NCBI RefSeq assembly: GCF_900107205.1
Contig: NZ_FNPC01000004.1
Location: 1 to 64,000, forward strand
Direction of reading: 5' to 3'
Length of the DNA: 64,000 nt
Source: Halopenitus persicus
GTDB taxonomy: Archaea > Halobacteriota > Halobacteria > Halobacteriales > Haloferacaceae
Shown here one piece after another: positions 26,414 through 36,981 of the stretch. The notes under the pieces were generated by a model that was not told the origin of the DNA, ran no database searches, and saw only the letters and a program-made list of their open reading frames with translations. The position numbers were made by a program, and so were the translations under genes. Numbering within the stretch: position 1 is the stretch's first letter; every line of letters starts with the position of its first letter.

Positions 26414-26464
26414 CGGAACGCTTCCACGTCGCCGATACCGTCGCGACTGACGCTCGATCGGCGC

Positions 26465-26671
26465 TCACCGCTTTCGAAGCGTTCCCTCGCAGGCCGGACA
26501 GCGGTCGTGCGTCGACCCGGCCAGCTCCAGCGTTCGCTCGTTGAAGCAGTCCGAACACAGCAGCGTGCCGCAGTTCGAGCATTCGTACCCGTCGAGGCTC
26601 CCGATTCCGATCCGCGCGAGCAGTCCCGACCCCGCCTCGAGCTCGTCCTCACACCGGGCACAGAGTGGCAT
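26465..26671 (-). CDS. Small double zinc-ribbon protein
   Basis: 68 residues with four CxxC pairs: LCARCEDE, YECSNCGTLLCSDC and RCPACEG. These could hold two zinc ions (RING- or ribbon-like). No enzymatic domain. Small zinc-finger proteins are abundant in haloarchaea and some affect swarming or biofilm, but the function here is unknown. Convergent with alaS. Confidence 0.8.
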   Translation of the reverse strand: MPLCARCEDELEAGSGLLARIGIGSLDGYECSNCGTLLCSDCFNERTLELAGSTHDRCPACEGTLRKR

Positions 26672-26822
26672 ACGCCGTCGATATGCGGGGTGGTGTCAAT
26701 GAACCTATCGATCGTCGCGGTGGATCCGGGATCGGGACCCCCTCCGATTTCGGAGCGTCGTCCGCGGCCACGGTCGGTCCGGGTTCGGAACCGTCAACAC
26801 GCGCCCGGCCCGATAGACGGAC

Positions 26823-27611
26823 GTGCCATACGCCGTCAACGGGTCCGTGTCGATCCGGTACGAGGTCGAGGGCGAGGGGCCGGCGGTCGTGTTCGTCGGC
26901 GACGTCGGGCTGGGCGTCTGGCAGTTCGCCTGGCAGCACGGCGCGGTCGCCGGTCCGTACGCCGCGGTGACGCCCGAGCCGCGGGGTCTCGGCCGGTCGG
27001 ATGCACCCGCGGGTCCGTACGCATTTGACGACCTCGTGGGCGATCTCAAGGCCGTCATCGCCGGGATCGACCGCCGATCGGTCCAGCTCGTGGGATACGG
27101 GTTCGGCGGGCTGATAGCGCTCGCGACCGCGATGGAGTCCGCCCGCGTTCGGAGCCTGGCGGTGATCGGAACGCCGGCCGACGGCGACGCGCTGGACCCG
27201 GACCGGTTGTGGGCCGACCCGGCCGACCGCGCCGCGGTCGAGGCGTCCACGACCGGGCTGTTGTCCGATTCCTTCCGCGCGGCGCACCCCGACGTCGTCG
27301 ACCGGATCGTCGACTGGCGGGTCGCGGAGGACGCGTCGCCGGAGACGGCCGCGGCCCACCGGGCGGCGCTGGCCGACGCCGACCGATCCGACCGGCTGTA
27401 CGAGCTCACCGTGCCGACGCTCGTGCTTCACGGGACCGCGGACGCGGTCTGCCCGGTCGAGCACGGCCGCCGGCTCGCCGACGGGCTCCCGCGGGGGACG
27501 TTGCACCCGATCGATGACGTCGGTCACCTCGCCGGGATCGAGGCCTCGGGCGCGTGCAACGACGCGCTTCTGGGCTGGCTTGCCGAACACGCCGACCGCC
27601 ACGACGAGTAG
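26823..27611 (+). CDS. Alpha/beta-hydrolase-fold protein with Ser nucleophile replaced by Gly
   Basis: 262 residues from GTG 26823. The fold is clear: VVFVGDVGLGVWQFAWQ (oxyanion region), VTPEPRGLGRSDAP, the nucleophile elbow VQLVGYGFGGLIALA, VLHGTADAVCPVEHG (Asp) and DDVGHLAGIEA (His). In active relatives the elbow is GxSxG; here it is GYGFG, with Gly at the Ser position. Asp and His of the triad remain. Probably not a Ser hydrolase; may be non-catalytic or use another mechanism. No partner gene is obvious. Confidence 0.78.
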   Translation: MPYAVNGSVSIRYEVEGEGPAVVFVGDVGLGVWQFAWQHGAVAGPYAAVTPEPRGLGRSDAPAGPYAFDDLVGDLKAVIAGIDRRSVQLVGYGFGGLIALATAMESARVRSLAVIGTPADGDALDPDRLWADPADRAAVEASTTGLLSDSFRAAHPDVVDRIVDWRVAEDASPETAAAHRAALADADRSDRLYELTVPTLVLHGTADAVCPVEHGRRLADGLPRGTLHPIDDVGHLAGIEASGACNDALLGWLAEHADRHDE

Positions 27612-27693
27612 TAACCGGACGCCGTCAGCCGGCAATCCGGACCGGCCCGTCGATCGTCCGGAGTCACGGCAGCGTTCGGACCGGACACAACCG

Positions 27694-27700
27694 TTTTTAC
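27694..27700 (+). promoter_or_regulatory. TATA box of the glutamine amidotransferase gene
   Basis: TTTTTAC is centred 27 nt upstream of ATG 27724. Confidence 0.5.
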
Positions 27701-27723
27701 GCCGAGACGGCTACGTGGGCGCA

Positions 27724-28464
27724 ATGACACGACTCCGCGTCGCCCTGCTCAACGCGGCCCACGACGCCGCGAACACCCGCCGGAACTTCCGGCGGGAACT
27801 GGACGCCGACCTCGTCGAGTTCCACGCCGCCGAGGGGGAGCTGCCCGACGGCTACGACTTTGACGCGGTCGTCATCACCGGCTCCCGCTCCTCCGTCTAC
27901 TGGGACGAGGCGTGGATCCCGCCGCTGATCGAGTACGTCGCCGCGGCGACCGACCGGGGGATCCCCACGCTGGGGATCTGTTACGGCCACCAGGTGCTCG
28001 CGGAGGCGCTCGGCGGCCGGGTCGCCGGGATGGACGACTTCGAGCTCGGCTACTCCGAGATCACCCACCACGGCGACGAGATCTTCGCGGGGATCGACGA
28101 GGAGTTCACCGTCTTCACCTCCCACGGCGACGCCGTCGTCGACCTGCCGCCCGGGGCCGAACTCCTCGCGGAGAACGAGTACGGGGTCCACGCCTTCCGT
28201 GACGGCCACAACTGGGGGCTGCAGTTCCATCCCGAGTACGACATGGAGACCGCCGCCGACGTGGCCGACGGGAAGCGCGACCGGATCGGGGACGCCCGCG
28301 TCGACGCCGCGATCGCGGAGATCACCTCCGAAAACTACGAGGCGGCCTGCGAGGTCAAGCGGGTCTTCGAGAACTTCACCGACCACGTTCGCCGGATCTC
28401 CGGGGACGTCGGTCGCTCGCGGCGGACCGAGCGATCGGTCGCCGGATCGCGCGCGGACGATTGA
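27724..28464 (+). CDS. Class I glutamine amidotransferase-like protein
   Basis: 246 residues. GICYGHQVLAEALGG contains the nucleophile Cys, and LQFHPEYDME supplies His and Glu of the triad. ITGSRSSVYWDEAWIPPLIEY is the P-loop region typical of stand-alone GMP-synthase-like amidotransferases. No synthase domain is attached, so it may donate ammonia to a separate partner or act as a gamma-glutamyl hydrolase. The C-terminal 50 residues (after ADVADGKRDRIGDARVD) are helical and specific to haloarchaeal members. Substrate unknown. Confidence 0.87.
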   Translation: MTRLRVALLNAAHDAANTRRNFRRELDADLVEFHAAEGELPDGYDFDAVVITGSRSSVYWDEAWIPPLIEYVAAATDRGIPTLGICYGHQVLAEALGGRVAGMDDFELGYSEITHHGDEIFAGIDEEFTVFTSHGDAVVDLPPGAELLAENEYGVHAFRDGHNWGLQFHPEYDMETAADVADGKRDRIGDARVDAAIAEITSENYEAACEVKRVFENFTDHVRRISGDVGRSRRTERSVAGSRADD

Positions 28465-28578
28465 AAAAGGATCAAAAGATCACTGCGGACGCCGTTGGGT
28501 CTCTCCGACGATCGATCGTGAGGAACCGTGTGACTCGTTTGCAAACATCTTTTGCCGTCGTCGCCGTGAGTTCGAACA

Positions 28579-29754
<1,176 letters not shown>

Positions 29755-29780
29755 CGCACCCGGCTCGCCCGGGTTCTCCG

Positions 29781-29830
29781 GTCGTCCGCGGTCGTCCGCG
29801 GTCGTCCGCGGTCGTCCGCGGTCGTCCGCT
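29781..29830. repeat. 10-bp tandem repeat, 5 copies
   Basis: gtcgtccgcg is repeated five times (last base differs) just after the acyl-CoA dehydrogenase stop codon. Confidence 0.95.
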
Positions 29831-29911
29831 TTCTCCATCCTCCCGGAAGAGCGATCCGGCCGACGTTTTCACGCCGATTCCGCCGTTCGACTATGGTAAT
29901 AGTACACATAC

Positions 29912-29927
29912 TTTTATCCCCCGGGGG
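29912..29927 (+). promoter_or_regulatory. TATA box plus CCCCCGGGGG palindrome
   Basis: TTTTAT at 29912-29917 is 27 nt upstream of ATG 29942. It is directly followed by the perfect 10-bp palindrome CCCCCGGGGG (29918-29927), placed between TATA and start, where a bound protein would block initiation. Confidence 0.55.
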
Positions 29928-29941
29928 TATAGCGTCTCACG

Positions 29942-30244
29942 ATGACGACGTCAGCCCACGAGGGATCGACGACGCTCGACCTCTCCCGGGAGGGGTTGTG
30001 GGTCGCACACGCGGCACTCGTCCGCTCGGGTCGCGAGGCGACCGAGGCGGGTGAAGCCCGGCCGGTCGAGTGCCGGCTCCTCGAGAAGATCGAGGACGAC
30101 GAGCCGTTCGAGCCGGCCGAGCTGTCCACGCTTCGTGACGCGCTGGTGTCGTATCTCGGCGACGCGCCGATCCGGGACCGAGCACCCGGCAGGGAGGCGC
30201 TGCGAACGGTCTCCACCGCGCTCGATCCGCCGTCGCGCGTGTGA
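29942..30244 (+). CDS. Small haloarchaeal protein of unknown function
   Basis: 100 residues. A conserved-looking helical core [49 protein letters not shown] has no cysteines, membrane segment or catalytic motif. The TTTTAT box and ATG spacing support expression. I think similar short proteins are widespread in haloarchaea, but I cannot name a function. A 16-bp tandem repeat separates it from the L39e gene. Confidence 0.65.
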   Translation: MTTSAHEGSTTLDLSREGLWVAHAALVRSGREATEAGEARPVECRLLEKIEDDEPFEPAELSTLRDALVSYLGDAPIRDRAPGREALRTVSTALDPPSRV

Positions 30245-30274
30245 GCGTGACGGGCGTCCTCGCATATCGTATCC

Positions 30275-30354
30275 CGGACACCGTCTCAGCCGGACACCGT
30301 CCCAACCGGACACCGTCCCAACCGGACACCGTCCCAACCGGACACCGTCTCAGC
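30275..30354. repeat. 16-bp tandem repeat, 5 copies
   Basis: cggacaccgtcccaac (first and last copies read cggacaccgtctcagc) is repeated five times upstream of the L39e promoter. The outer copies share the variant, the inner three are identical, a pattern of internal expansion. Confidence 0.95.
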
Positions 30355-30376
30355 CATCTGGTCCGGATGGAAGAGG

Positions 30377-30382
30377 TTTTAA
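30377..30382 (+). promoter_or_regulatory. TATA-like box of the L39e-L31e-aIF6 operon
   Basis: TTTTAA lies about 29 nt before the ATG of rpl39e at 30409. Confidence 0.55.
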
Positions 30383-30408
30383 CCGCGCCGCGGAAAGTAC
30401 GGGCCACT

Positions 30409-30561
30409 ATGGGTAAGAAATCGAAGGCCAAGAAGAAGCGTCTGGCCAAGAAGGAGCGCCAGAACCAGCGCGTCCCGTCGTGGGTTATGATGAAGACCAA
30501 TATGAACGTCACCCGCAATCCCAAGCGGCGCAACTGGCGGCGCAGCGATCTCGACGAGTAG
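30409..30561 (+). CDS. rpl39e: Large-subunit ribosomal protein eL39
   Basis: 50 residues starting [44 protein letters not shown] is the conserved eL39 body. Basic, unlike most haloarchaeal proteins, because it sits deep in rRNA at the exit tunnel. First gene of the conserved archaeal L39e-L31e-aIF6 order, with rpl31e starting 10 nt downstream. Confidence 0.97.
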   Translation: MGKKSKAKKKRLAKKERQNQRVPSWVMMKTNMNVTRNPKRRNWRRSDLDE

Positions 30562-30571
30562 GGTTTGACAC

Positions 30572-30850
30572 ATGAGCACCAACGACTTCGAGGAACGCGT
30601 CATCACGGTCCCGATCGGCGGCATCTCGGACAAACCCGTCCAGCAGCGCGCCGACTACGCGATGCGAACGATCCGGTCGCATCTCGCACAGCACTTCTCG
30701 GTCGAGGAGGACGACGTCCGCCTGGACCCGAACATCAACGAGGCGGTCTGGGCCAACGGTCGACAGAACCCGCCGAGCGACCTCCGCGTCCGCGCCGCGC
30801 GATTCGTCGAGGACGAGGAACCGATCGTCGAAGCAGAGCACGCGGAGTAA
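30572..30850 (+). CDS. rpl31e: Large-subunit ribosomal protein eL31
   Basis: 92 residues: FEERVITVPIGGISDKPVQQRADYAMRTIRSHL and INEAVWANGRQNPPSDLRVRAARF match eL31, located by the tunnel exit. The gene lies 10 nt after rpl39e and 6 nt before the aIF6 gene. Acidic C-terminal tail as in other halophiles. Confidence 0.96.
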   Translation: MSTNDFEERVITVPIGGISDKPVQQRADYAMRTIRSHLAQHFSVEEDDVRLDPNINEAVWANGRQNPPSDLRVRAARFVEDEEPIVEAEHAE

Positions 30851-30856
30851 CCGTTC

Positions 30857-31522
30857 GTGCTACGGACGTCCTTCGTCGGGTCGTCGTATGTCGGCGTGTT
30901 CGCACGGGTCACGGACGACGTCCTCCTGGTACGACCGGACATCGACGACGACCTGCAGTCGGATCTGGGCGCGGAGCTGGAGGCGACGGTCGTCGCCACC
31001 ACCGTCGGCGGATCCAACACGGTTGGCGCGCTCGCGACCGGCAACGAGAGCGGCATCGTCGTCTCCGAACGGGCCACCGATCGCGAGCAGCGGCGCATCG
31101 AGGAGGCCGCCGACCGCGAGGTGGGCGAGCTCCCCGGCACGCTCAACGCAGCCGGTAACGTGATCCTGGCGAACGATTACGGGGCGTACGTTCACCCCGA
31201 CCTCGACCGGGAGGCCGTCCAGCTCGTCCGCGACGTCCTCGAGGTTCCGGTCCAGCGCGGCGACCTCGGCGACGTTCGGACCGTCGGCACCGCCGCGGTG
31301 GCGAACAACACGGGGGCGCTGTGCCACCCGAACTCCCGGGAGGCGGAGCTCGAGGCGATCGAGGAGCACCTCGACGTCTACGCCGACCTCGGAACGATCA
31401 ACTACGGCGGCCCGCTCGTCGGGTCCGGGCTCGTCGCCAACGACGCCGGCTACGTCGTCGGCGAGGACACGACGGGCCCGGAGCTCGGACGCATCGAGGA
31501 CACGCTCGGGTTCGTCGAGTGA
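30857..31522 (+). CDS. eif6: Translation initiation / ribosome anti-association factor aIF6
   Basis: 221 residues from GTG 30857. Five pentein-like repeats with conserved segments: [74 protein letters not shown] and [20 protein letters not shown]. The factor binds the 50S subunit near uL14 and prevents premature joining. Its third position in the L39e-L31e-aIF6 cluster is standard for archaea. Confidence 0.96.
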   Translation: MLRTSFVGSSYVGVFARVTDDVLLVRPDIDDDLQSDLGAELEATVVATTVGGSNTVGALATGNESGIVVSERATDREQRRIEEAADREVGELPGTLNAAGNVILANDYGAYVHPDLDREAVQLVRDVLEVPVQRGDLGDVRTVGTAAVANNTGALCHPNSREAELEAIEEHLDVYADLGTINYGGPLVGSGLVANDAGYVVGEDTTGPELGRIEDTLGFVE

Positions 31523-31584
31523 CGCCGGCGGCGGCGTGAGGCCCTTTAGGAAGATACTTCCCTGTCCCTCCCGGATTCGGGGAT

Positions 31585-31776
31585 ATGAGTCACTTCACGG
31601 TTAGCGGACGGTTCCGGACGCGCCACGGCCAGCAGGAGTTCACCAAGACGGTCGAGGCCCCGAACGAGGACGTCGCTCGCGACCGCCTCTACACCCTGAT
31701 CGGAAGCCAGCACGGCGTCAAGCGAACGAAGATCGAGCTCGACTCGGTCGCGGCCGCCGAGGAGGCCGCAGCATGA
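31585..31776 (+). CDS. rpl18a: Large-subunit ribosomal protein eL20 (L18a/LX)
   Basis: 63 residues: [46 protein letters not shown] is the archaeal LX/L18a domain. It is slightly longer than the usual 55-60 residues through an Ala-rich tail. The stop codon overlaps the prefoldin start (ATGA), so the two are translationally coupled. Confidence 0.93.
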   Translation: MSHFTVSGRFRTRHGQQEFTKTVEAPNEDVARDRLYTLIGSQHGVKRTKIELDSVAAAEEAAA

Positions 31777-32234
31777 TGGGCGGCGGCGGGCAGCAGGAGC
31801 TCCAGCAGCTCTCCCAGGAACTCCAGGCGCTCGAGGAGCAGATAACCGCCCTGGAGGAGGAAGTGCAGTCCTACCGTCAGGAGAAGACCGAGATCGACGA
31901 GGCGGTCGAGGCCATCGAGACCCTCGAGACCGGTTCGACGATCCAGGTGCCCCTCGGCGGCGGCGCCCACGTCCGCGCGGAGGTTCAGGACATCGACGAG
32001 ATCGTCGTCTCCCTCGGCGGCAACTACGCGGCCGAACAGGAGCAGGAGGAGGCCATCGAGTCCCTGCGAACGAAACAGGACGCCCTCGACGACCGCATCG
32101 AGGAGACCGAAGCGGAGATCGACGAGCTCGAGGAGGAAAGCAGCGAGCTCGAACAGCAGGCCCAGCAGATGCAACAGCAGATGCAACAACAGCAGATGCA
32201 GCAGCTGCAACAGCAGGCCGAGGACGACGAGTAA
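31773..32234 (+). CDS. pfdA: Prefoldin alpha subunit
   Basis: 153 residues. Two coiled-coil helices (about 8-50 and 90-145) flank the beta-hairpin region [30 protein letters not shown]. Forms the hexameric prefoldin with beta subunits and delivers unfolded proteins to the thermosome. The C-terminus is glutamine-rich ([14 protein letters not shown]), longer than in most homologues and encoded by cag/caa repeats. Overlaps rpl18a by 4 nt and precedes ftsY, the usual archaeal order. Confidence 0.95.
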   Translation: MMGGGGQQELQQLSQELQALEEQITALEEEVQSYRQEKTEIDEAVEAIETLETGSTIQVPLGGGAHVRAEVQDIDEIVVSLGGNYAAEQEQEEAIESLRTKQDALDDRIEETEAEIDELEEESSELEQQAQQMQQQMQQQQMQQLQQQAEDDE

Positions 32235-32240
32235 TCCGAC

Positions 32241-32276
32241 GACCGGGTCCGACCGGATCCGACCGGGTCCGACCGG
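32241..32276. repeat. 10-bp tandem repeat, about 3.6 copies
   Basis: gaccgg(g/a)tcc is repeated in the short gap between pfdA and ftsY. Confidence 0.9.
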
Positions 32277-32327
32277 AAACTCCCGCGACGTTCGGAGCCG
32301 AACGACGACCATTCAGGAGCGATCATC

Positions 32328-33449
32328 GTGTTTGACGGACTGAAGGACAAGCTGAACGACTTCCGCAAGGACGTCGAGGAAACCACGGAGAAGGACAGCG
32401 ATGCGGCCGCCGACGCGTCGGACGCCACAGCGACCGACGCGGCCACGGGAACCCCGGCTGCGGACGACGCTGCAGACGCCGCTGCCACCGTCGACGCCAC
32501 CAGCGGTCCTGCTGAGGAGTCGGATACGGACGCGTCCGCCGCCGACGAGTCGGATCCGAGCACCTTCCAGCGCGCGAAGGCGTTCGCGACCGGCCGCGTC
32601 ATCATCGAGGAGGAGGACCTCGAGGACCCGCTGTGGAACCTCGAGATGGCGTTGCTGGAAAGCGACGTCGAGATGAGCGTCGCGGAGGAGATCCTCGACA
32701 CCGTTCGCGAGACGATGCTCGGCGAGACGCGCAAGCAGGTCGAGACGACCGGCGAGCTCGTCGAGGAGGCGCTGCACGACGCGCTGTTGGACGTGATCGC
32801 GGTCGGCCAGTTCGACTTCGAGGAGCGGATCGCCGAGGCGGACAAACCCGTCACCATCGTCTTCACCGGCGTCAACGGCGTGGGCAAGACGACCTCGATC
32901 GCGAAGCTCTCGGAGTGGCTCGCCGACCGCGGCTACTCCTCGGTGCTCGCCAACGGCGACACCTACCGGGCCGGCGCGAACGAACAGATCCGCGAGCACG
33001 CCGACCGGCTCGACCGCAAGCTCATCAGCCACGAGCAGGGCGGCGACCCCGCGGCCGTGATCTACGACGGCCTGGAGTACGCGAAGGCCAACGACGTCGA
33101 CGTCGTCCTCGGGGATACTGCCGGACGGCTCCACACCTCGGACGACCTGATGTCCCAGCTCGAGAAGATCGACCGCGTGGTCGACCCCGACCTGACGCTG
33201 TTCGTCGACGAGGCGGTCGCCGGACAGGACGCGGTCACCCGCGCGGAGGAGTTCAACGAGGCGGCCGAGATCGACGGCACCATTCTCACCAAGGCCGACG
33301 CCGACTCCTCAGGCGGGGCGGCGATCTCCATCGCGTACGTCACCGGCAAGCCGATCCTCTTTCTCGGCACCGGCCAGGGCTACGACGACATCGAGCGGTT
33401 CGACCCCGAGCGGTTGGTCGACCGGCTCCTCGGCGCCGACGAAACGTAG
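32328..33449 (+). CDS. ftsY: Signal recognition particle receptor FtsY
   Basis: 373 residues from GTG 32328. An acidic, Ala/Asp/Ser-rich A domain (about 20-80) precedes the NG domain: four-helix N segment, then G1 TGVNGVGKTTSIAKL, ANGDTYRAGANEQ, G3 LGDTAGRLHTSDDLM, G4 TILTKADADSSGG and ILFLGTGQGYDDIERF. The protein is the SRP-dependent GTPase receptor at the membrane. It sits beside pfdA and upstream of the SRP54 gene, so both GTPases of the targeting cycle are encoded within 3 kb. Confidence 0.96.
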   Translation: MFDGLKDKLNDFRKDVEETTEKDSDAAADASDATATDAATGTPAADDAADAAATVDATSGPAEESDTDASAADESDPSTFQRAKAFATGRVIIEEEDLEDPLWNLEMALLESDVEMSVAEEILDTVRETMLGETRKQVETTGELVEEALHDALLDVIAVGQFDFEERIAEADKPVTIVFTGVNGVGKTTSIAKLSEWLADRGYSSVLANGDTYRAGANEQIREHADRLDRKLISHEQGGDPAAVIYDGLEYAKANDVDVVLGDTAGRLHTSDDLMSQLEKIDRVVDPDLTLFVDEAVAGQDAVTRAEEFNEAAEIDGTILTKADADSSGGAAISIAYVTGKPILFLGTGQGYDDIERFDPERLVDRLLGADET

Positions 33450-33451
33450 CG

Positions 33452-33507
33452 CGTCCTCGACCGGAACCGAGTCCTCCCGCTCGTCCTCGACCGGAACCGA
33501 ATCCTCC
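33452..33507. repeat. 26-bp direct repeat, period 30 bp
   Basis: Two copies of cgtcctcgaccggaaccga(g/a)tcctcc (33452-33477 and 33482-33507) begin 3 nt after the ftsY stop codon. Confidence 0.92.
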
Positions 33508-33567
33508 AGCTTCTCCGGACACCGTCGCTTCCGGGCCGCCCGCGTCGGGCGACCCCGACGAACAAAG

Positions 33568-33574
33568 CCTTTAG
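33568..33574 (+). promoter_or_regulatory. TATA-like box of srp54
   Basis: CTTTAG-type element centred about 28 nt before the ATG at 33600. Confidence 0.45.
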
Positions 33575-33599
33575 CGTCCGGGTCTCCTACTGCAGGTAA

Positions 33600-35000
33600 A
33601 TGGTACTCGACGATCTGGGGAGTTCCCTTCGCGGCACGCTCGACACGCTGCAGGGGAAGTCCCGATTGAGCGAGGACGACGTCGAGGAGATCGTCAAGGA
33701 GATCCAGCGGTCGCTCCTGTCGGCCGACGTCGACGTCTCCCTCGTGATGGAGCTGTCGGACGCGATCGAAACGCGCGCACTTGAGGAGGAACCCCCCGGC
33801 GGGACGACCGCCCGCGACCACGTCCTCAAGATCGTCTACGAGGAGCTCGTGGACCTGGTCGGCGACTCAACCGAGCTGCCCCTGGAGTCACAGACGATCC
33901 TGCTTGCGGGCCTGCAGGGGTCGGGGAAGACGACCTCCGCGGCCAAGATGGCTTGGTGGTTCTCGAAGAAGGGACTCCGCCCCGCGGTGATCCAGACGGA
34001 CACCTTCCGTCCCGGCGCCTACGACCAGGCCAAGCAGATGTGCGAGCGCGCGGAGGTCGAATTCTACGGCGACCCCGACGGGGAGGACCCCGTGCAGATC
34101 GCCCGCGACGGCCTCGAGGCCACCGCCGACGCGGACGTCCACATCGTCGACACCGCCGGCCGCCACGCGCTCGAGGACGACCTCATCGCGGAGATCGAGG
34201 CGATCGAGACCGCCGTCGACCCCGACCGGTCGCTGCTGGTGCTTGACGCGGCGATCGGGCAAGGCGCCAAGGAGCAGGCGCGCCAGTTCGAGCGGTCGAT
34301 CGGCATCGAGGGCGTCGTCATCACCAAGCTGGACGGGACCGCCAAGGGCGGCGGCGCGCTCACCGCGGTCAACGAGACCGACTCCTCCATCGCCTTCCTC
34401 GGGACCGGCGAGACGGTCCAGGACATCGAGCGGTTCGAACCCTCCGGGTTCATCTCCCGGCTGCTCGGGATGGGCGATCTCAAGCAGCTCTCCGAGCGCG
34501 TCGAGCGCGCAATGGCCGAGACCGGCGGCGAGGACGAGGACTGGGACCCCGAGGACCTGCTGGAGGGGAGCTTCACCCTCAAGGACATGCAAAAGCAGAT
34601 GGAGACGATGAACAAGATGGGGCCGCTCGACCAGGTGATGGACATGATCCCCGGGATGGGCGGCGGGATGATGGACCAGCTCCCCGACGACGCGATGGAC
34701 GTCACCCAAAACCGGATGCGCGACTTCGAGGTGGCGATGGACTCGATGACCGACGAGGAGCTCGAGAACCCGCGGATCATCGGACAGTCCCGCGTCGAGC
34801 GCATCGTCCGCGGCTCCGGCATCGAGGAGGAGACGGTCCGCGAACTGCTCGAGCAGCACAAGATGATGGAACGCACCATCTCGCAGTTCCAGGGGATGGG
34901 CGACGGCGACATGCAGCGGATGATGAAGAAGCTCGAACAGGGCGGCGGTGGCGGCGGCCTCGGCGGGATGATGGGCGGCGGTAAGGGACCGTTCGGCTAG
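33600..35000 (+). CDS. ffh: Signal recognition particle protein SRP54 (Ffh)
   Basis: 466 residues. N domain (1-85), G domain with G1 [33 protein letters not shown]3 [16 protein letters not shown]4 [16 protein letters not shown], and [14 protein letters not shown]. The M domain (about 310-440) is Met-rich with [11 protein letters not shown], the signal-sequence groove and 7S-RNA-binding helix-turn-helix ([19 protein letters not shown]). Its C-terminus is Gly/Met-rich. With 7S RNA and SRP19, neither seen here, it binds nascent signal sequences and docks on FtsY. Confidence 0.97.
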   Translation: MVLDDLGSSLRGTLDTLQGKSRLSEDDVEEIVKEIQRSLLSADVDVSLVMELSDAIETRALEEEPPGGTTARDHVLKIVYEELVDLVGDSTELPLESQTILLAGLQGSGKTTSAAKMAWWFSKKGLRPAVIQTDTFRPGAYDQAKQMCERAEVEFYGDPDGEDPVQIARDGLEATADADVHIVDTAGRHALEDDLIAEIEAIETAVDPDRSLLVLDAAIGQGAKEQARQFERSIGIEGVVITKLDGTAKGGGALTAVNETDSSIAFLGTGETVQDIERFEPSGFISRLLGMGDLKQLSERVERAMAETGGEDEDWDPEDLLEGSFTLKDMQKQMETMNKMGPLDQVMDMIPGMGGGMMDQLPDDAMDVTQNRMRDFEVAMDSMTDEELENPRIIGQSRVERIVRGSGIEEETVRELLEQHKMMERTISQFQGMGDGDMQRMMKKLEQGGGGGGLGGMMGGGKGPFG

Positions 35001-35081
35001 CGAGGCATCACCACGCGGCTGCGCGGCCGCGGCGCGTCGGTCGCGATCTCGACCGTCGCCTGATGGTGACGCCGATCGATC

Positions 35082-35138
35082 GTGGCGTCGGGTAACGGGC
35101 GTGGCGTCGGGTAACGGGCGTGGCGTCGGGTGACGGGC
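35082..35138. repeat. 19-bp tandem repeat, 3 copies
   Basis: gtggcgtcgggtaacgggc is repeated three times (the third has g for a) in the gap between the convergent srp54 and RLI genes. Confidence 0.95.
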
Positions 35139-35159
35139 GTGGCGCCCACTGGTCCCGTC

Positions 35160-36977
35160 TTAGGCGGAGTAGTAGTACTCGCCCGTCCGCTTCTGCTCGC
35201 GGTCCTTCTGTGACTCCGGTTTGTTGATCCGCGGGCGGCCGGTCCGCTCGTCGCGCCGGAAGGTGATGTCCAGGTCCGCCAGGAAGTCGTTCATCCCGGC
35301 GCGCATCTCCTGGGGCGGCTTCGCGTGGCCGTGGTCGGCGGGCTCGCCGTCGAAGACCATCAGCCGGTCCGCGAGCAGGTCGATCATGTAGATGTCGTGG
35401 TCGATGACGAGGACGGTCGCGTCGTGGTTCTCCGCGTACCGGCGGATCGCCGAGGTCGCCTGCACGCGCTGTTCGACGTCGAGGTGCGCGGAGGGCTCGT
35501 CGAGCACGTACAGGTCGGCGTCCTCCGAGAGACACGCCGCGATGGCGACGCGCTGGCGCTCCCCGCCCGACAGGTCGGTGAGGTTCTGCTCCATGATCCG
35601 GTCGAGCTGGAGCGGGTCGGCGATCTCCGTGTTCCAGTAGGAGGTCCCGACGCGGTCGGTGATCGACGAGAGGAACGCGTCGACCCGGATCGGCTGGTCG
35701 ATCTCGATGTACTGCGGCTTGTAGGCGATGTCGAGCGCGAACTCCAGGGATCCCTCGTCGGGCTCGAGCGACCCCGCGAACAGCTTCGCCAGCGTGGACT
35801 TCCCGATCCCGTTGGGCCCGACGATGCCGAGGACTTCGGACTCGTAGATGGTTCCGCTTTCGACCTCGAGCGAGAACTCGCCCTCGCCGTAGGATTTCCG
35901 GAGGTCCGGATACTCGACGAGCTCGTTCTCCTTCGAGGAGACCCGCGGGGCGTGTTCCTCGAAGGTGATCGAGTCGGGACGGATCCGCATGTTCTCGTTG
36001 TCGAGATAGCCCTTCAGGTACTCGTTGATCCCGTTCCGGACCGACTTCGGGTCCGTGATCACGCCGTATGCGCCGGGTTCGCCGTAGGCGACGTGGAGGG
36101 TGTCCGCGAGGAGATCCAGGATCGCCAGGTCGTGTTCGACGACCAGCATCGACCGGTCGTCGTCCTCGGCGAGCTCGCGGATGAGTCGGGCCGCGGTCAT
36201 CCGCTGGCCGATGTCGAGGTAGGGCGTGATCTCGTCGAGGAAGTAGAAGTCGGCGTCACGAGCCAGACAGGCGGCGATCGCCACGCGCTGGAGCTCGCCG
36301 CCGGAGATCGAGTCGATGTCCTGGTCCATCACGGGCCGGATCTGCAGCCGGTCGATGAGGTCATCGAGCGCCCCGCGCTCGTCGGTTCGTTCGAGCAGGT
36401 CGCGCGTGTTCCCGTCGAACTGTTTGGGGATCTGGTCGACGTACTGTGGCTTCCGGGCGACCGAGATCGCGCCCTCCTGCAGCGTCTCGAGGTACGTCTG
36501 GAGCTCGGTGCCCCGGAAGCGGTCGATGACGGTCTCCCAGCCCGGCGCGTCCTCGCCGTGCCGGCCCAGGTTCGGCGTCAGCTCGCCGGCCAGCGCGTGG
36601 ACCGCCGTCGACTTTCCGATCCCGTTCGGGCCGAGGATCCCCGTCACGGAGCCCGACTCCGGGACCGGCAGGCCGTACAGCGAGAAGGCGTTCTCCCCGT
36701 AGCGATGGACGGGATCCTCCGCGAGTTCGGACGGGAGGTTGATGATCTCGATCGCGTCGAAGGGGCACTTCTCGACGCAGATCCCGCACGTTTCGCCCAG
36801 ACAGATCTCCTCGGAGATGTGGATCTGGTCGGGGTCGCCGTCGTCGGCGTCCTCGCCGCGCAGCGTGATGCACTCCTTGCCCGTCCGGTTGGGCGGACAG
36901 TAGTTCATACACTCGTAGTTACACCGGTCGGGCTGGCAGCGGTCCAGGTCGACGACCGCGATGCTGTCGTCGGCCAT
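35160..36977 (-). CDS. Ribosome recycling ATPase RLI/ABCE1
   Basis: 605 residues. N-terminal Fe-S domain with two 4Fe-4S clusters (CQPDRCNYECMNYCPP, then CLGETCGICVEKCPFDA). Two ABC domains follow, with Walker A ILGPNGIGKSTAV and IVGPNGIGKSTLA, signatures ISGGELQRVAIAAC and LSGGERQRVAIAAC, and the hinge DEPSAHLDVEQR. It splits post-termination ribosomes into subunits with aPelota or aRF1. The gene starts 4 nt after the EMC6-like gene, so the two share an operon. Confidence 0.97.
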   Translation of the reverse strand: MADDSIAVVDLDRCQPDRCNYECMNYCPPNRTGKECITLRGEDADDGDPDQIHISEEICLGETCGICVEKCPFDAIEIINLPSELAEDPVHRYGENAFSLYGLPVPESGSVTGILGPNGIGKSTAVHALAGELTPNLGRHGEDAPGWETVIDRFRGTELQTYLETLQEGAISVARKPQYVDQIPKQFDGNTRDLLERTDERGALDDLIDRLQIRPVMDQDIDSISGGELQRVAIAACLARDADFYFLDEITPYLDIGQRMTAARLIRELAEDDDRSMLVVEHDLAILDLLADTLHVAYGEPGAYGVITDPKSVRNGINEYLKGYLDNENMRIRPDSITFEEHAPRVSSKENELVEYPDLRKSYGEGEFSLEVESGTIYESEVLGIVGPNGIGKSTLAKLFAGSLEPDEGSLEFALDIAYKPQYIEIDQPIRVDAFLSSITDRVGTSYWNTEIADPLQLDRIMEQNLTDLSGGERQRVAIAACLSEDADLYVLDEPSAHLDVEQRVQATSAIRRYAENHDATVLVIDHDIYMIDLLADRLMVFDGEPADHGHAKPPQEMRAGMNDFLADLDITFRRDERTGRPRINKPESQKDREQKRTGEYYYSA

Positions 36978-36981
36978 ACCG

